The notes beneath the pieces are model-generated. The model ran no database searches. It saw only the letters and a list, made by a program, of their open reading frames with translations, and was not told the DNA's origin. A DNA stretch of 64,000 bases from Mesorhizobium sp. (GTDB taxonomy: Bacteria > Pseudomonadota > Alphaproteobacteria > Rhizobiales > Rhizobiaceae): assembly GCF_017306585.1 (NCBI RefSeq), contig NZ_JAFKIC010000109.1, positions 30,243 through 94,242 on the forward strand. Direction: 5' to 3'. Positions 18,399 to 30,269 of the stretch are shown here, in pieces; position 1 is the first letter of the stretch, and each line of letters opens with the position of its first letter. The position numbers and the translations under genes were made by a program.

Positions 18399-19916
18399 GT
18401 GAAGTCGCATACAGTTCGCACCTATAAATCCGCCGAGGCGCTGGCGCGCGAGGACCAGTTGGCCTGGAAGATCGCCGCGGTCGCCGCCGACGCCGTGCCG
18501 CTGGACGCGGATGTCGTGGAGATGATCGGCAACCGCATCATCGACAATGCGTCGGTGGCCGCCGCCTCGCTGGCGCGCCACCCCGTGGCGAGCGCGCGGG
18601 CGCAGGCTCTCGCTCATCTCTACCAGCCGGGCGCGACCGTGTTCGGCCTGCCGGCGGCAAAGCGGGTATCGCCGGAATGGGCCGCCTGGGCGAACGGCGT
18701 GGCGGTGCGCGAACTCGATTTCCACGATACGTTCCTGGCCGCCGACTATTCCCATCCTGGCGACAATATCCCGCCGATTCTGGCGATAGCCCAGCATTGC
18801 GGCCTGTCGGGCGCGCAACTCGCCATGGGCCTCGCCGCGGGTTACGAAATTCAGGTCGATCTGGTGAAAGGCATCTGCCTGCACGAGCACAAGATCGACC
18901 ATATCGCCCATCTCGGGCCGTCGGCCGCCGCCGGCATCGGCGCGGCGCTGGGTCTGCCGACCGAAGTGATCTATCAGGCCGTGCAGCAGGCTCTGCATGT
19001 CACCACCACCACGCGCCAGTCTCGCAAGGGCGAGATTTCAAGCTGGAAGGCCTATGCGCCCGCTTTCGCCGGCAAGATGGCCGTCGAGGCCGTGGACCGG
19101 GTGCTTCGCGGCGAGGGCGCGCCGTCGCCGGCCTGGGAGGGCGAGGACGGGTTCATCGCCTGGCTGCTCGGCGGGCCGAAAGCCGAATACCGTGTACCGC
19201 TGCCGGCGAAGGGGGAGGCCAAGCGCACCATCCTCGACACCTACACCAAAGAGCACTCGGCCGAATACCAGAGCCAGGCGCTGATCGACCTGGCCCGCCG
19301 CATGGGGCCGCGTATCGGCGATCTCTCAAAGGTGGCGGGCATCCTCATCCATACCAGCCACCACACCCACAATGTGATCGGCACCGGCGCCAACGATCCG
19401 CAGAAGATGGACCCGAAGGCCAGCCGTGAAACGCTCGACCACTCGATCATGTACATCTTCGCCGTCGCGCTGGAGGATGGCGGCTGGCACCATGAGCGCT
19501 CCTACGCACCGGAGCGAGCGAACCGGCCGGCGACAGTGGCGCTATGGCGCAAGATCAGCACCGTCGAGGACCCGGAATGGACGCGGCGCTATCACAGTCA
19601 TGATCCCAGGGAAAAGGCATTCGGCGGCCGCGTCGTCGTCACGCTCGCCGATGGCCGCGTCATCGAAGACGAACTTGCCATCGCCGACGCCCATCCGCTG
19701 GGCGCGAGGCCCTTTGCCCGGCCCGACTACGTCAACAAGTTCCGCACGCTGGCCGACGGGATCGTCACCAGAGCCGAGCAGGACCGTTTCCTGGTGACGG
19801 TCGAGCACCTCCTGGACCTCAAGCCGGAGGAACTGACGGGGCTGAACTTCGCCGTCGAGGCCGACAGGCTGGGGCCGGCGGCGGCCACCGGAATTTTCGA
19901 TTGGAAGCCGCTCTAA
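18399..19916 (+). CDS. prpD: 2-methylcitrate dehydratase (MmgE/PrpD family)
   Basis: A 505-residue PrpD that dehydrates 2-methylcitrate in the propionate-degrading methylcitrate cycle. I chose the GTG at 18399, with GAGGAC upstream; the open frame extends to 18312, but that part does not look coding and lies near the operator. The MmgE/PrpD pattern is clear, including [39 protein letters not shown] and [19 protein letters not shown]. It is the first gene of prpD-prpC-prpB-queH and is controlled from the divergent regulator. It needs no B12, unlike the methylmalonyl-CoA route. Confidence 0.95.
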   Translation: MKSHTVRTYKSAEALAREDQLAWKIAAVAADAVPLDADVVEMIGNRIIDNASVAAASLARHPVASARAQALAHLYQPGATVFGLPAAKRVSPEWAAWANGVAVRELDFHDTFLAADYSHPGDNIPPILAIAQHCGLSGAQLAMGLAAGYEIQVDLVKGICLHEHKIDHIAHLGPSAAAGIGAALGLPTEVIYQAVQQALHVTTTTRQSRKGEISSWKAYAPAFAGKMAVEAVDRVLRGEGAPSPAWEGEDGFIAWLLGGPKAEYRVPLPAKGEAKRTILDTYTKEHSAEYQSQALIDLARRMGPRIGDLSKVAGILIHTSHHTHNVIGTGANDPQKMDPKASRETLDHSIMYIFAVALEDGGWHHERSYAPERANRPATVALWRKISTVEDPEWTRRYHSHDPREKAFGGRVVVTLADGRVIEDELAIADAHPLGARPFARPDYVNKFRTLADGIVTRAEQDRFLVTVEHLLDLKPEELTGLNFAVEADRLGPAAATGIFDWKPL

Positions 19917-19940
19917 CTCATTGTTTCAGGGGAGGACGAC

Positions 19941-21107
19941 ATGACCACACCCGCGCCCAAGAAGTCGGTCGCGCTGTCCGGCGTCATCGCCGGCAACACG
20001 GCGCTTTGCACAGTGGGGCGAACCGGCAACGACCTGCACTATCGGGGCTATGACATTCTCGACATCGCCGAGACCTGCGAGTTCGAGGAGATCGCGCATC
20101 TCCTCGTGCATGGCACGCTGCCGACCCTGGTCGAACTCGCGGCCTACAAGGCCAGGCTCCGGGCGCTGCGCGGACTGCCGCAGGTGGTGAAGCGGACGCT
20201 GGAACTGCTGCCGGCCAGCACGCATCCGATGGACGTGATGCGCTCGGGCGTTTCGGCGCTGGGCTGCGCGCTGCCCGAGGCGTCCGACCACAACCATCCG
20301 GGAGCCCGCGACATCGCGGACCGGCTGTTGGCATCCTTGGGTTCGATGCTGCTCTACTGGCACCATTTCGCTCACAACGGCCGGCGCGTGGAGGTCGAGA
20401 CCGACGACGAGACGATAGGCGGGCATTTCCTTCACCTGCTGCATGGCTCGGCGCCCAGGCCCTCGCATGTCAAGGCGATGCATGTCTCGCTCATCCTCTA
20501 TGCGGAGCACGAGTTCAACGCCTCGACCTTCACCGCGCGCTCGATTGCCGGAACCGGCTCCGATTTCTATTCGGCGATCACCGGCGCGATCGGCGCGCTG
20601 CGTGGCCCAAAGCACGGCGGCGCCAACGAGGTGTCCTACGAAATCCAGAAGCGCTACGCCCATCCGGACGAGGCGGAGGCCGATATCAGGCGCCGCGTCG
20701 AGGCCCGGGAAGTGGTCATCGGCTTCGGCCATCCCGTCTATACGCTCGCCGATCCGCGCAACAGGGTGATCAAGACCGTGGCAAGGCAACTTTCGGTGGA
20801 CGCGGGCTCGACCAGGATGTTCGACATCGCCGAGCGCATCGAGACGACCATGGCCGACGCCAAGAAGATGTTCGCCAACCTCGACTGGTTCAGCGCCGTC
20901 TCCTACCATATGATGGGCGTTCCGACGGCGATGTTCACGCCGCTGTTCGTCATCTCGCGCATGTCCGGCTGGGCGGCGCATATCATCGAGCAGCGGCAGG
21001 ACAACAAGATCATCCGTCCATCCGCCAACTATACCGGGCCGGACAATGTGGAGTTCGTGCCGATCGAACGCCGCGGGCGCGCCAATGCCGGCCAGAAGGC
21101 GGCCTGA
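19941..21107 (+). CDS. prpC: 2-methylcitrate synthase
   Basis: A 388-residue citrate-synthase-family enzyme that condenses propionyl-CoA with oxaloacetate. It shows GNTALCTVG and YRGYDI at the N-terminus, the [11 protein letters not shown] active-site segment, [16 protein letters not shown] and the late-domain catalytic pattern, and its length is typical of PrpC rather than of the larger hexameric citrate synthases. A GGGGAGGA ribosome-binding sequence precedes it, 25 bases after prpD. Confidence 0.94.
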   Translation: MTTPAPKKSVALSGVIAGNTALCTVGRTGNDLHYRGYDILDIAETCEFEEIAHLLVHGTLPTLVELAAYKARLRALRGLPQVVKRTLELLPASTHPMDVMRSGVSALGCALPEASDHNHPGARDIADRLLASLGSMLLYWHHFAHNGRRVEVETDDETIGGHFLHLLHGSAPRPSHVKAMHVSLILYAEHEFNASTFTARSIAGTGSDFYSAITGAIGALRGPKHGGANEVSYEIQKRYAHPDEAEADIRRRVEAREVVIGFGHPVYTLADPRNRVIKTVARQLSVDAGSTRMFDIAERIETTMADAKKMFANLDWFSAVSYHMMGVPTAMFTPLFVISRMSGWAAHIIEQRQDNKIIRPSANYTGPDNVEFVPIERRGRANAGQKAA

Positions 21108-21116
21108 GGAAAAGAC

Positions 21117-22037
21117 ATGCCCTATCTCGTAGCTTCCGACCTTCCCGAACAGCCTGCCGGCGAGCGCTTCCGGATGCTGGTCGAGCGTGGCGGGATCCTG
21201 CCGCTGCCCGGCGCGCATAATGGCATGGCCGGCCTGCAGGCGAAGGCGGCGGGCTTCGAGGCGCTCTACCTTTCGGGCGCGGCGATGACCGCGTCGATGG
21301 GACTGCCCGACCTCGGCATCATCACGGTCGACGAGGTGGCGTTCTTCATCCGCCAGATCTCGCGCGCAAGCGGGCTGCCGCTGCTCGTCGACGGCGACAC
21401 CGGCTACGGCGAGGCGCTCAACGTCATGCACATGGTGCGCAGCTTCGAGGATGCCGGCGCGGGCGCGGTGCACATAGAGGACCAGCTGCTGCCCAAGAAA
21501 TGCGGCCATCTCAACGACAAGAAGTTGGCCGACGCCCACGACATGGCGGCCAAGGTCGCCGCCGCCGCCAGGGCGCGGCGCCATCTCTACCTGATCGCGC
21601 GCACCGATGCGGCGGCCAGCGAAGGGCTCGACGGCGCGGTGGCGCGTGCTCGGCTCTACATCGAAGCCGGCGCCGACGCGATCTTCCCCGAGGCGCTCAA
21701 TACGGCGGAGATGTTCCGGACCTTCGCCGCGCGCATGCCCGGCGTGCCGCTGCTGGCCAACATGACCGAGTTCGGCCGCACGCCGTTCTTCACCGCGTCG
21801 GAGTTCCAGGAGATGGGCTACCGCATGGTGATCTGGCCGGTTTCGTCGCTGCGCGTCGCCAACAAGGCGCAGGAGAGACTCTATACGGCGATCGCCCGCG
21901 ACGGCGGCGCCCACCGCATGGTCGAGGCGATGCAGACCCGCGCTGAACTCTATGCGACGATCGGCCTGCACGACTATGAGGCACTCGACCAGTCCATCGT
22001 GCAGACCATCATCCCGGAAGGCATGCCGCAGCGTTGA
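21117..22037 (+). CDS. prpB: 2-methylisocitrate lyase
   Basis: A 306-residue isocitrate-lyase-superfamily enzyme that splits 2-methylisocitrate into pyruvate and succinate. The diagnostic KKCGH motif is in [15 protein letters not shown], with Mg-binding residues around [12 protein letters not shown] and VHIEDQ. It starts nine bases after prpC and completes the cycle module, except for the aconitase-like step, which is encoded elsewhere. Confidence 0.95.
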   Translation: MPYLVASDLPEQPAGERFRMLVERGGILPLPGAHNGMAGLQAKAAGFEALYLSGAAMTASMGLPDLGIITVDEVAFFIRQISRASGLPLLVDGDTGYGEALNVMHMVRSFEDAGAGAVHIEDQLLPKKCGHLNDKKLADAHDMAAKVAAAARARRHLYLIARTDAAASEGLDGAVARARLYIEAGADAIFPEALNTAEMFRTFAARMPGVPLLANMTEFGRTPFFTASEFQEMGYRMVIWPVSSLRVANKAQERLYTAIARDGGAHRMVEAMQTRAELYATIGLHDYEALDQSIVQTIIPEGMPQR

Positions 22038-22059
22038 AAAAGCTGCCGAAGACCGTTTC

Positions 22060-22722
22060 ATGACCGATTTCGAGCGGCCGATCCTCACCCCGCCGGATGG
22101 CCACCGCAAGGTGCTGCTGCATTCGTGTTGCGCGCCTTGTTCGGGTGAGGTCATGGAGGCGATGCTGGCGTCCGGCATCGACTACACGATCTTCTTCTAC
22201 AACCCCAACATCCATCCCGAGCGTGAGTACCTGCTGCGCAAGGACGAGAATATCCGCTTCGCCGAAACGCACGGCGTCGGCTTTGTCGATGCCGATTACG
22301 ACAAGGACAACTGGTTCGCACGCGCCAAGGGCATGGAATGGGAGCCGGAGAGGGGCATCCGATGCACAATGTGCTTCGACATGCGGTTCGAGCGCACCGC
22401 GCTGCATGCGCATGAGCACGGCTTTCCGGTGATGACCAGTTCGCTGGGTATCTCGCGCTGGAAGAACATGCAGCAGATCAACGATTGCGGCCACCGTGCG
22501 GCCGCGCCCTACCAAGGGCTTGCCTATTGGGATTTCAACTGGCGCAAGGGCGGCGGCTCGGCGCGCATGATCGAGATCAGCAAGCGCGAGGAGTTCTACC
22601 AACAGGAATATTGCGGCTGCGTCTATTCGCTGCGCGACACCAACCTGCACCGGCGCCAGCAGGGGCGGGAGCCTATTGAACTCGGCAAGATGTTCTACAG
22701 CCGCGCCGAAGAGAAATCCTGA
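22060..22722 (+). CDS. queH: Epoxyqueuosine reductase QueH (B12-independent)
   Basis: A 220-residue QueH (DUF208) protein that makes the last step of queuosine tRNA modification. The conserved Cys pairs are all present: [10 protein letters not shown] near residue 23, CTMCFDMR near residue 105 and YCGCVYS near residue 185, expected to bind an Fe-S cluster and second iron. I start it at ATG 22060, 23 bases after prpB; the frame is open back into prpB as a shadow. QueH replaces the cobalamin-requiring QueG, so its position at the end of the B12-independent methylcitrate operon fits the theme of the region. Confidence 0.93.
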   Translation: MTDFERPILTPPDGHRKVLLHSCCAPCSGEVMEAMLASGIDYTIFFYNPNIHPEREYLLRKDENIRFAETHGVGFVDADYDKDNWFARAKGMEWEPERGIRCTMCFDMRFERTALHAHEHGFPVMTSSLGISRWKNMQQINDCGHRAAAPYQGLAYWDFNWRKGGGSARMIEISKREEFYQQEYCGCVYSLRDTNLHRRQQGREPIELGKMFYSRAEEKS

Positions 22723-22825
22723 CCGACGACCCGACCGCGCCGCTCCCGTTAAATCTGTCGACGCTGCGGCGGTCGCGGTTCGCGAGCGTCAGGCTGATCG
22801 ATTGTCTTGCGGAAATCGTATGTTG

Positions 22826-22871
22826 ACATAAAGATGTCCTTATGTGATGGCTTATGGGAAGTCGCCATAAG
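22826..22871 (+). promoter_or_regulatory. SahR-like operator and second inverted repeat upstream of metH
   Basis: ACATAAAGATGTCCTTATGT at 22826-22845 is a 20-base near-palindrome. A related 20-mer lies upstream of metE (34305-34324), and from memory this is the form of alphaproteobacterial SahR (S-adenosylhomocysteine-responsive ArsR) sites. A TTGACA overlaps its left edge (22823-22828). A second dyad, CTTATGG (22851-22857) with CCATAAG (22865-22871), ends nine bases before the metH start, overlapping its AAGGA ribosome-binding sequence. I see no cobalamin riboswitch here, as expected for a gene that uses B12. Confidence 0.6.
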
Positions 22872-22879
22872 GACAAAAG

Positions 22880-26689
<3,810 letters not shown>

Positions 26690-26700
26690 GTACACCGCTC

Positions 26701-26765
26701 TGTCGTCTTTTGCTTCGGGCGGCGTCGCTTTCCTGTGAACCACGGGCGGGCTTCGATGGTTAGAT
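26701..26765 (+). promoter_or_regulatory. gbcA promoter with tandem direct repeats
   Basis: TGTCGTCTTT at 26701-26710 is followed by CGTCGCTTTC at 26723-26732, so the GTCG cores are 22 bases apart. A -10-like TTAGAT lies at 26760-26765, and no good -35 is present. The same elements, with the same spacing, precede the bmt riboswitch at 28364-28428. Direct repeats two helical turns apart beside a weak -35 are typical of activator-dependent promoters. Confidence 0.6.
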
Positions 26766-26769
26766 AATC

Positions 26770-26990
26770 GGGCTTAAGGTGCCCGGCCGCGCGGCGGCGG
26801 GGATAATTGGGAAGCCGGTTCGATGCCGGCGCTGCCCCCGCAACGGTAGCGGAGTTCTGTCTCGGCGAATGCCACTGGGCGACAAGCCCGGGAAGGCGCC
26901 GGGACTTGTCCGGAAGGACGGCTCCGAAGCCCGGAAACCAGCCTCGAGCCTGTTGAACTCGACTGATCGCGGTGGGCGGTCAAGGAGGCG
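26770..26990 (+). promoter_or_regulatory. Cobalamin riboswitch upstream of gbcA
   Basis: The B12 element blocks are in order: AAGGTGCCC at 26776, GGGAAGCCGGTT then ATGCCGGCGCTGCCCCCGCA from 26809, GCCACTGGG near 26870, GCCCGGGAAGGCGCC, GAAGCCCGGAAACCAGCC near 26926, and a terminal stem GATCGC (26965-26970) with GCGGTC (26976-26981). Its last 30 bases are identical to those of the bmt riboswitch. No U-run terminator follows. The gene start is about 90 bases further on, with hairpins between, so the way expression is blocked is not obvious. Confidence 0.95.
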
Positions 26991-27078
26991 GAAGTGCTCG
27001 GGCATGGGTCTATCGACCAAGCACCCGTGCCTTCAACCCTCTCCGCCACCGCGCAGTCCTTGAGCGCGAGGACGGAAC

Positions 27079-28314
27079 GTGGACGTACGCACCGACATGC
27101 TGAGCCGGCTTGGGAACCGCAGCCCCGGCTTCACCCTGGAGCAGCCTTTTTACATCGACCCCGAATACTTCAAGGTTGACATGGAGCTGATCTGGTATCG
27201 CGACTGGCTGTTCGTCGGCCATGACTGCGAGATCGCCAAACCCGGCAGCTTCTTCACCGTCCAGGTTGGCGACTATCCCATCGTGATCGTGCGCGACCAG
27301 AAGGGCGACATCAATGCGTTCCACAATTCCTGTCGCCATCGCGGCAGCCGTGTCTGCACGGCCGACAAGGGGCAGGCGGCAAAGCTCGTCTGTCCTTACC
27401 ACCAATGGACCTACGAACTGGACGGCAAGCTGCTGTTCGCCAGACAGATGGCCGACGGCTTCGACAAGAGCCAGTTCGGGCTGAAGCCGGTCGCCTGCGA
27501 AAGCGTCGGCGGCTACATCTTCATCTGCCTGGCGAAGGAGCCTTCGGATTTCGCGCCGACGCGGGCGGCCCTGGGACCTTATCTCACGCCGCATCGGCTG
27601 AGCGAGGCCAAGGTCGCCTTCGAGAGCACGATCATCGAGAAAGGCAACTGGAAGCTGGTCTGGGAAAACAACCGCGAGTGCTATCACTGCGCGGCCAATC
27701 ACCCGGAACTGTGCAAGACCTTGTCCGAGGCGCCGGGCCTCGTCGGCATCGATGGCGATCCTGAAATGATCGAGCATTGGGACGCATGCGAAGCCGTAGG
27801 CCTGCCGAGCAGGTTCCACATCGATCCGGCCGGCCAGTATCGCGCCACGCGCGCGCCGCTGCTGCGCGATGCGCTGAGCTACACCTTGACCGGAAGGCGC
27901 GCGGTCAGGAAAAACCTCTCCGACAGCGTGCCGCTCGAGCGGATCGGCTCGTTGATGCTGTTCCACTATCCCAACACATGGAACCATGTTCTCGTCGACC
28001 AGGCGGTCTCTTTCCGGGTCATCCCGATCAGCGCCACCGAGACCGCGGTGACGACCAAGTGGCTGGTGCACAAGGATGCGGTCGAGGGCGTCGACTACGA
28101 CCTCGAGGAACTCATCCATGTCTGGCAGGAAACCAACGACCAGGACCGCCGCATCGTCGAGGAAAATGCTTTCGGCATCCACTCGCCAGCCTATGAGCCC
28201 GGTCCCTATTCGGCGGTGCATGAAGAGGGGCCGATGCAGTTCGTCGACTGGTATGCGCGGTTCATCGGGCCAAGGCTGGAGGACCGCAATTTGGGCCTGC
28301 GCAACGTCGCCTGA
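27079..28314 (+). CDS. gbcA: Glycine betaine demethylase, Rieske oxygenase subunit (GbcA-like)
   Basis: A 411-residue Rieske oxygenase, starting at GTG 27079 with GAGGACGG upstream; ATG 27097 is an alternative. Rieske ligands are Cys85, His87, Cys105 and His108 (CRHRG and CPYHQW), and the iron site is in ENNRECYHCAANHPE. The GbcA family removes one methyl of glycine betaine as formaldehyde, leaving dimethylglycine; a GbcB-type reductase is needed and is not nearby. It is controlled by its own promoter and B12 riboswitch. The next unit contains betaine-homocysteine methyltransferase and formaldehyde dehydrogenase, which supports betaine as substrate, though stachydrine or carnitine cannot be excluded. 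Confidence 0.83.
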   Translation: MDVRTDMLSRLGNRSPGFTLEQPFYIDPEYFKVDMELIWYRDWLFVGHDCEIAKPGSFFTVQVGDYPIVIVRDQKGDINAFHNSCRHRGSRVCTADKGQAAKLVCPYHQWTYELDGKLLFARQMADGFDKSQFGLKPVACESVGGYIFICLAKEPSDFAPTRAALGPYLTPHRLSEAKVAFESTIIEKGNWKLVWENNRECYHCAANHPELCKTLSEAPGLVGIDGDPEMIEHWDACEAVGLPSRFHIDPAGQYRATRAPLLRDALSYTLTGRRAVRKNLSDSVPLERIGSLMLFHYPNTWNHVLVDQAVSFRVIPISATETAVTTKWLVHKDAVEGVDYDLEELIHVWQETNDQDRRIVEENAFGIHSPAYEPGPYSAVHEEGPMQFVDWYARFIGPRLEDRNLGLRNVA

Positions 28315-28363
28315 CGGCTCGGCCTGATCCAGCGGCAGAGGTTTGCTGGACCAACGGGCCAAT

Positions 28364-28428
28364 TGTCGTCTTTGCGTTTGGCCAATGTCGTTTTCGTATG
28401 GACGGCAGCCGGACCCCGGTGATTAGAT
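28364..28428 (+). promoter_or_regulatory. bmt promoter with tandem direct repeats
   Basis: TGTCGTCTTT at 28364-28373 and TGTCGTTTTC at 28386-28395 repeat with cores 22 bases apart, then TTAGAT at 28423-28428. From the second repeat to the start of the aptamer is 52 bases, and from TTAGAT to the aptamer is 16, both identical to the gbcA promoter. The -35 region has no consensus. One activator probably drives both units. Confidence 0.6.
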
Positions 28429-28432
28429 CGCC

Positions 28433-28655
28433 ATGTTCAAGGTGCCCTTCGGCTGTCCGGCCGGAGGGATAATTGGGAAGCCGGTGAGAATCCGGCGCTG
28501 CCCCCGCAACGGTAGCGAAGCTTACGTTTCGACTTATGCCACTGGGTCCGAAAGCCCGGGAAGGTGTCGAAACGGGTCCGCAAGGACGGCTTCGGAGCCC
28601 GGAAACCAGCCTCGAACGAATTGGAACTCGACTGATCGCGGTGGGCGGTCAAGAG
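28433..28655 (+). promoter_or_regulatory. Cobalamin riboswitch upstream of bmt-fdhA
   Basis: It has AAGGTGCCC at 28439, GGGAAGCCGGTG at 28475, the CGCTGCCCCCGCAACGGTAG core, GCCACTGGG near 28538, GAGCCCGGAAACCAGCC near 28596 and the terminal stem GATCGC (28634-28639) with GCGGTC (28645-28650). It is the sister of the gbcA riboswitch, sharing an identical 30-base 3' block. A tetraloop hairpin, TCGGCC-GAAA-GGCCGA, follows at 28667-28682 without a U-run. Cobalamin should reduce expression of the downstream genes. Confidence 0.95.
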
Positions 28656-28739
28656 GCAGATGCGGATCGGCCGAAAGGCCGACAGGTCCGTGGCTTTCCT
28701 CCATCACCACCAGGTTCAGTCCTTGGCAGAAGGACGAAC

Positions 28740-29039
28740 ATGGATTCGTACAATGAAGTATCCGGGCTCGCCCCCGGCAGGCCGGGCGCCCAGCACGAGC
28801 CACGCAAGCGCGATCCGGCGACGATGGCCGCCGTTTCACCCTTGCCTCCACCGGAAGAGGTTTTCGCCGATTGGCTGCTGTCGGTGCCGCATGACGCCGA
28901 TCTGGCGCACGCGGCGAGATGCCAGATCGATCTCATCGACCGACGCCTTTCGCTGCATCCCGACGTGCAGGTGTTGCGCACGCTGCTTGCCGCCGTTGCC
29001 GGCACCAGCGTCCGGGCCGCACCCGTAACCAACCTCTGA
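28740..29039 (+). CDS. Small protein of unknown function between riboswitch and bmt
   Basis: A 99-residue protein starting at ATG 28740, with GAAGGA seven bases upstream. The first 30 residues are polar and Pro/Arg-rich; the rest (EEVFADWLLSVPHDADL and ARCQIDLIDRRL) looks like two or three amphipathic helices. There is no signal peptide or membrane segment. I do not recognise the family. It is the first gene under the B12 riboswitch and ends 29 bases before bmt, so it may couple riboswitch control to bmt translation or act with Bmt or formaldehyde dehydrogenase. A competing frame at 28660-29028 has a good ribosome-binding site but an implausible Arg/Cys/Pro-rich composition. Confidence 0.6.
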   Translation: MDSYNEVSGLAPGRPGAQHEPRKRDPATMAAVSPLPPPEEVFADWLLSVPHDADLAHAARCQIDLIDRRLSLHPDVQVLRTLLAAVAGTSVRAAPVTNL

Positions 29040-29068
29040 AGTCCCGCATTCTGAAAAAGGAATATCCA

Positions 29069-30130
29069 ATGTCTGCCAAATCACCCATCCCGGCAAAGCG
29101 CGGCCTGCTCGAACGCCTCGACACCGACGCCGTCATCTGCGCCGAGGGCTATCTGTTCGAACTCGAACGCCGTGGCTATCTCCAGGCCGGGCCGTTCGTG
29201 CCCGAGGTCGTCATCGAGCATCCCGAAGCCGTGACGCGCCTGCACGAGGACTTCGTCCATGCCGGCTCGGAAGTCGTCGAGGCTTTCACCTATTACGCGC
29301 ACCGCCAGAAGCTGAAAGTGATCGGCCGCGAGGACATCCTCGAGAAGATCAATCGCCAGGCGCTGCGCATCGCCAAGGATGTGGCGGACCGCGTTGGCGA
29401 CCTGATGGCCGGCAACATCTGCAACACCAATGCCTATGAAGCCACGGACAAGAAGACCCATGATGCCGTGCGCGCCATGTTCGAGGAACAGATCGGCTGG
29501 GCAGTGGAGGAGGGCGCCGACTTCCTGATCGCCGAGACCATCGACTGGTATGGCGAGGCCGAGATCGCTCTCGACGTGATGAAGAAGACCGGTCTGCCGA
29601 CCGTGGTCACGCTTTCGGTCCACCGCGAGGAGAAGATGTTCGATGGCGTCTCCGTCGTCGATGCCTGCAAGCGGCTGGAGGCCGCCGGCGCCGATGTGGT
29701 CGGGTTGAACTGCCAGCGCGGACCGAAGACGCTAATGCCGGTGGTGCGCAAGGTGCGCGATGCCGTGTCCTGCCATGTCGCCTCGCTGCCGGTGCCCTAC
29801 CGCACGACCGAAGCGGAGCCTACCTTCCAGTCTCTGACCGACCGCGCCTGCTCCTGCATTCCCGGCAACCGGCCTTTCCCGACCGCGCTCGATCCGTTCA
29901 CCTGCAATCGCTACGAATGCGCCGAATATGCCCGCGAAGCCTACGATATGGGCGTGCGCTACATCGGGCTCTGCTGCGGAGCGGCACCCCATCATATCCG
30001 CGCGGTCGCCGAGGCACTGGGCCGCACCGTTCCGGGAAGCCGTTATTCGCCCGACATGTCGAAGCACGCTTTCTTCGGCAGTGATGCGGCGATCCCGGAC
30101 GCATACAAGGGCCGCCGCGTCGATATCTGA
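29069..30130 (+). CDS. bmt: Betaine-homocysteine S-methyltransferase
   Basis: A 353-residue homocysteine methyltransferase close to eukaryotic BHMT and rhizobial Bmt. The zinc ligands are Cys215 (GLNCQRGP) and the Cys302-Cys303 pair (LCCGAAPHHIRA). The N-terminus (LLERLDTDAVICAEGYLFELERRGYL) is BHMT-like rather than MetH- or MmuM-like. It moves a methyl from glycine betaine to homocysteine, giving methionine and dimethylglycine without folate or B12. The start at ATG 29069 follows AAAAAGGAA. It is co-transcribed after the small protein and behind a B12 riboswitch, so it should rise when MetH lacks its cofactor. Confidence 0.93.
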   Translation: MSAKSPIPAKRGLLERLDTDAVICAEGYLFELERRGYLQAGPFVPEVVIEHPEAVTRLHEDFVHAGSEVVEAFTYYAHRQKLKVIGREDILEKINRQALRIAKDVADRVGDLMAGNICNTNAYEATDKKTHDAVRAMFEEQIGWAVEEGADFLIAETIDWYGEAEIALDVMKKTGLPTVVTLSVHREEKMFDGVSVVDACKRLEAAGADVVGLNCQRGPKTLMPVVRKVRDAVSCHVASLPVPYRTTEAEPTFQSLTDRACSCIPGNRPFPTALDPFTCNRYECAEYAREAYDMGVRYIGLCCGAAPHHIRAVAEALGRTVPGSRYSPDMSKHAFFGSDAAIPDAYKGRRVDI

Positions 30131-30219
30131 ATGCGCTTCGTGCCCGGCCGATCGCGATGGAGACGGGAGTAGCGTCGCATCGGCTGGCATCACGGGAAAC
30201 AGTTGCACCTGAACAAGCA

Positions 30220-30241
30220 GCCCGGCGGCGGACCGCCGGGC
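30220..30241 (+). other. Stem-loop between bmt and fdhA
   Basis: A perfect nine-base-pair hairpin: CCCGGCGG at 30221-30228, loop CGGA, CCGCCGGG at 30233-30240, with an outer G-C pair. There is no U-run, so it is not a standard terminator. It more likely protects the bmt message or sets the level of fdhA, whose GGGAGGAAG ribosome-binding sequence follows 17 bases later. Confidence 0.6.
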
Positions 30242-30269
30242 GGGAAGTCAACAGCAAGGGAGGAAGTCC

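Noticed and set aside
22723-22879. A cobalamin riboswitch in front of metH
   Set aside because: The gap has none of the conserved B12 blocks; it is only 157 bases and is explained by palindromic sites.
28660-29028. A 122-codon frame directly after the bmt riboswitch with AAGAGG before its ATG
   Set aside because: The protein is Arg, Pro, Ser and Cys rich without helix pattern, and it overlaps the more protein-like frame at 28740-29039. I cannot exclude that its first codons are translated as a leader.
30220-30241. Strong hairpin between bmt and fdhA as a terminator
   Set aside because: No U-run follows it and fdhA has no clear promoter of its own, so I list it as a stem-loop, not a terminator.
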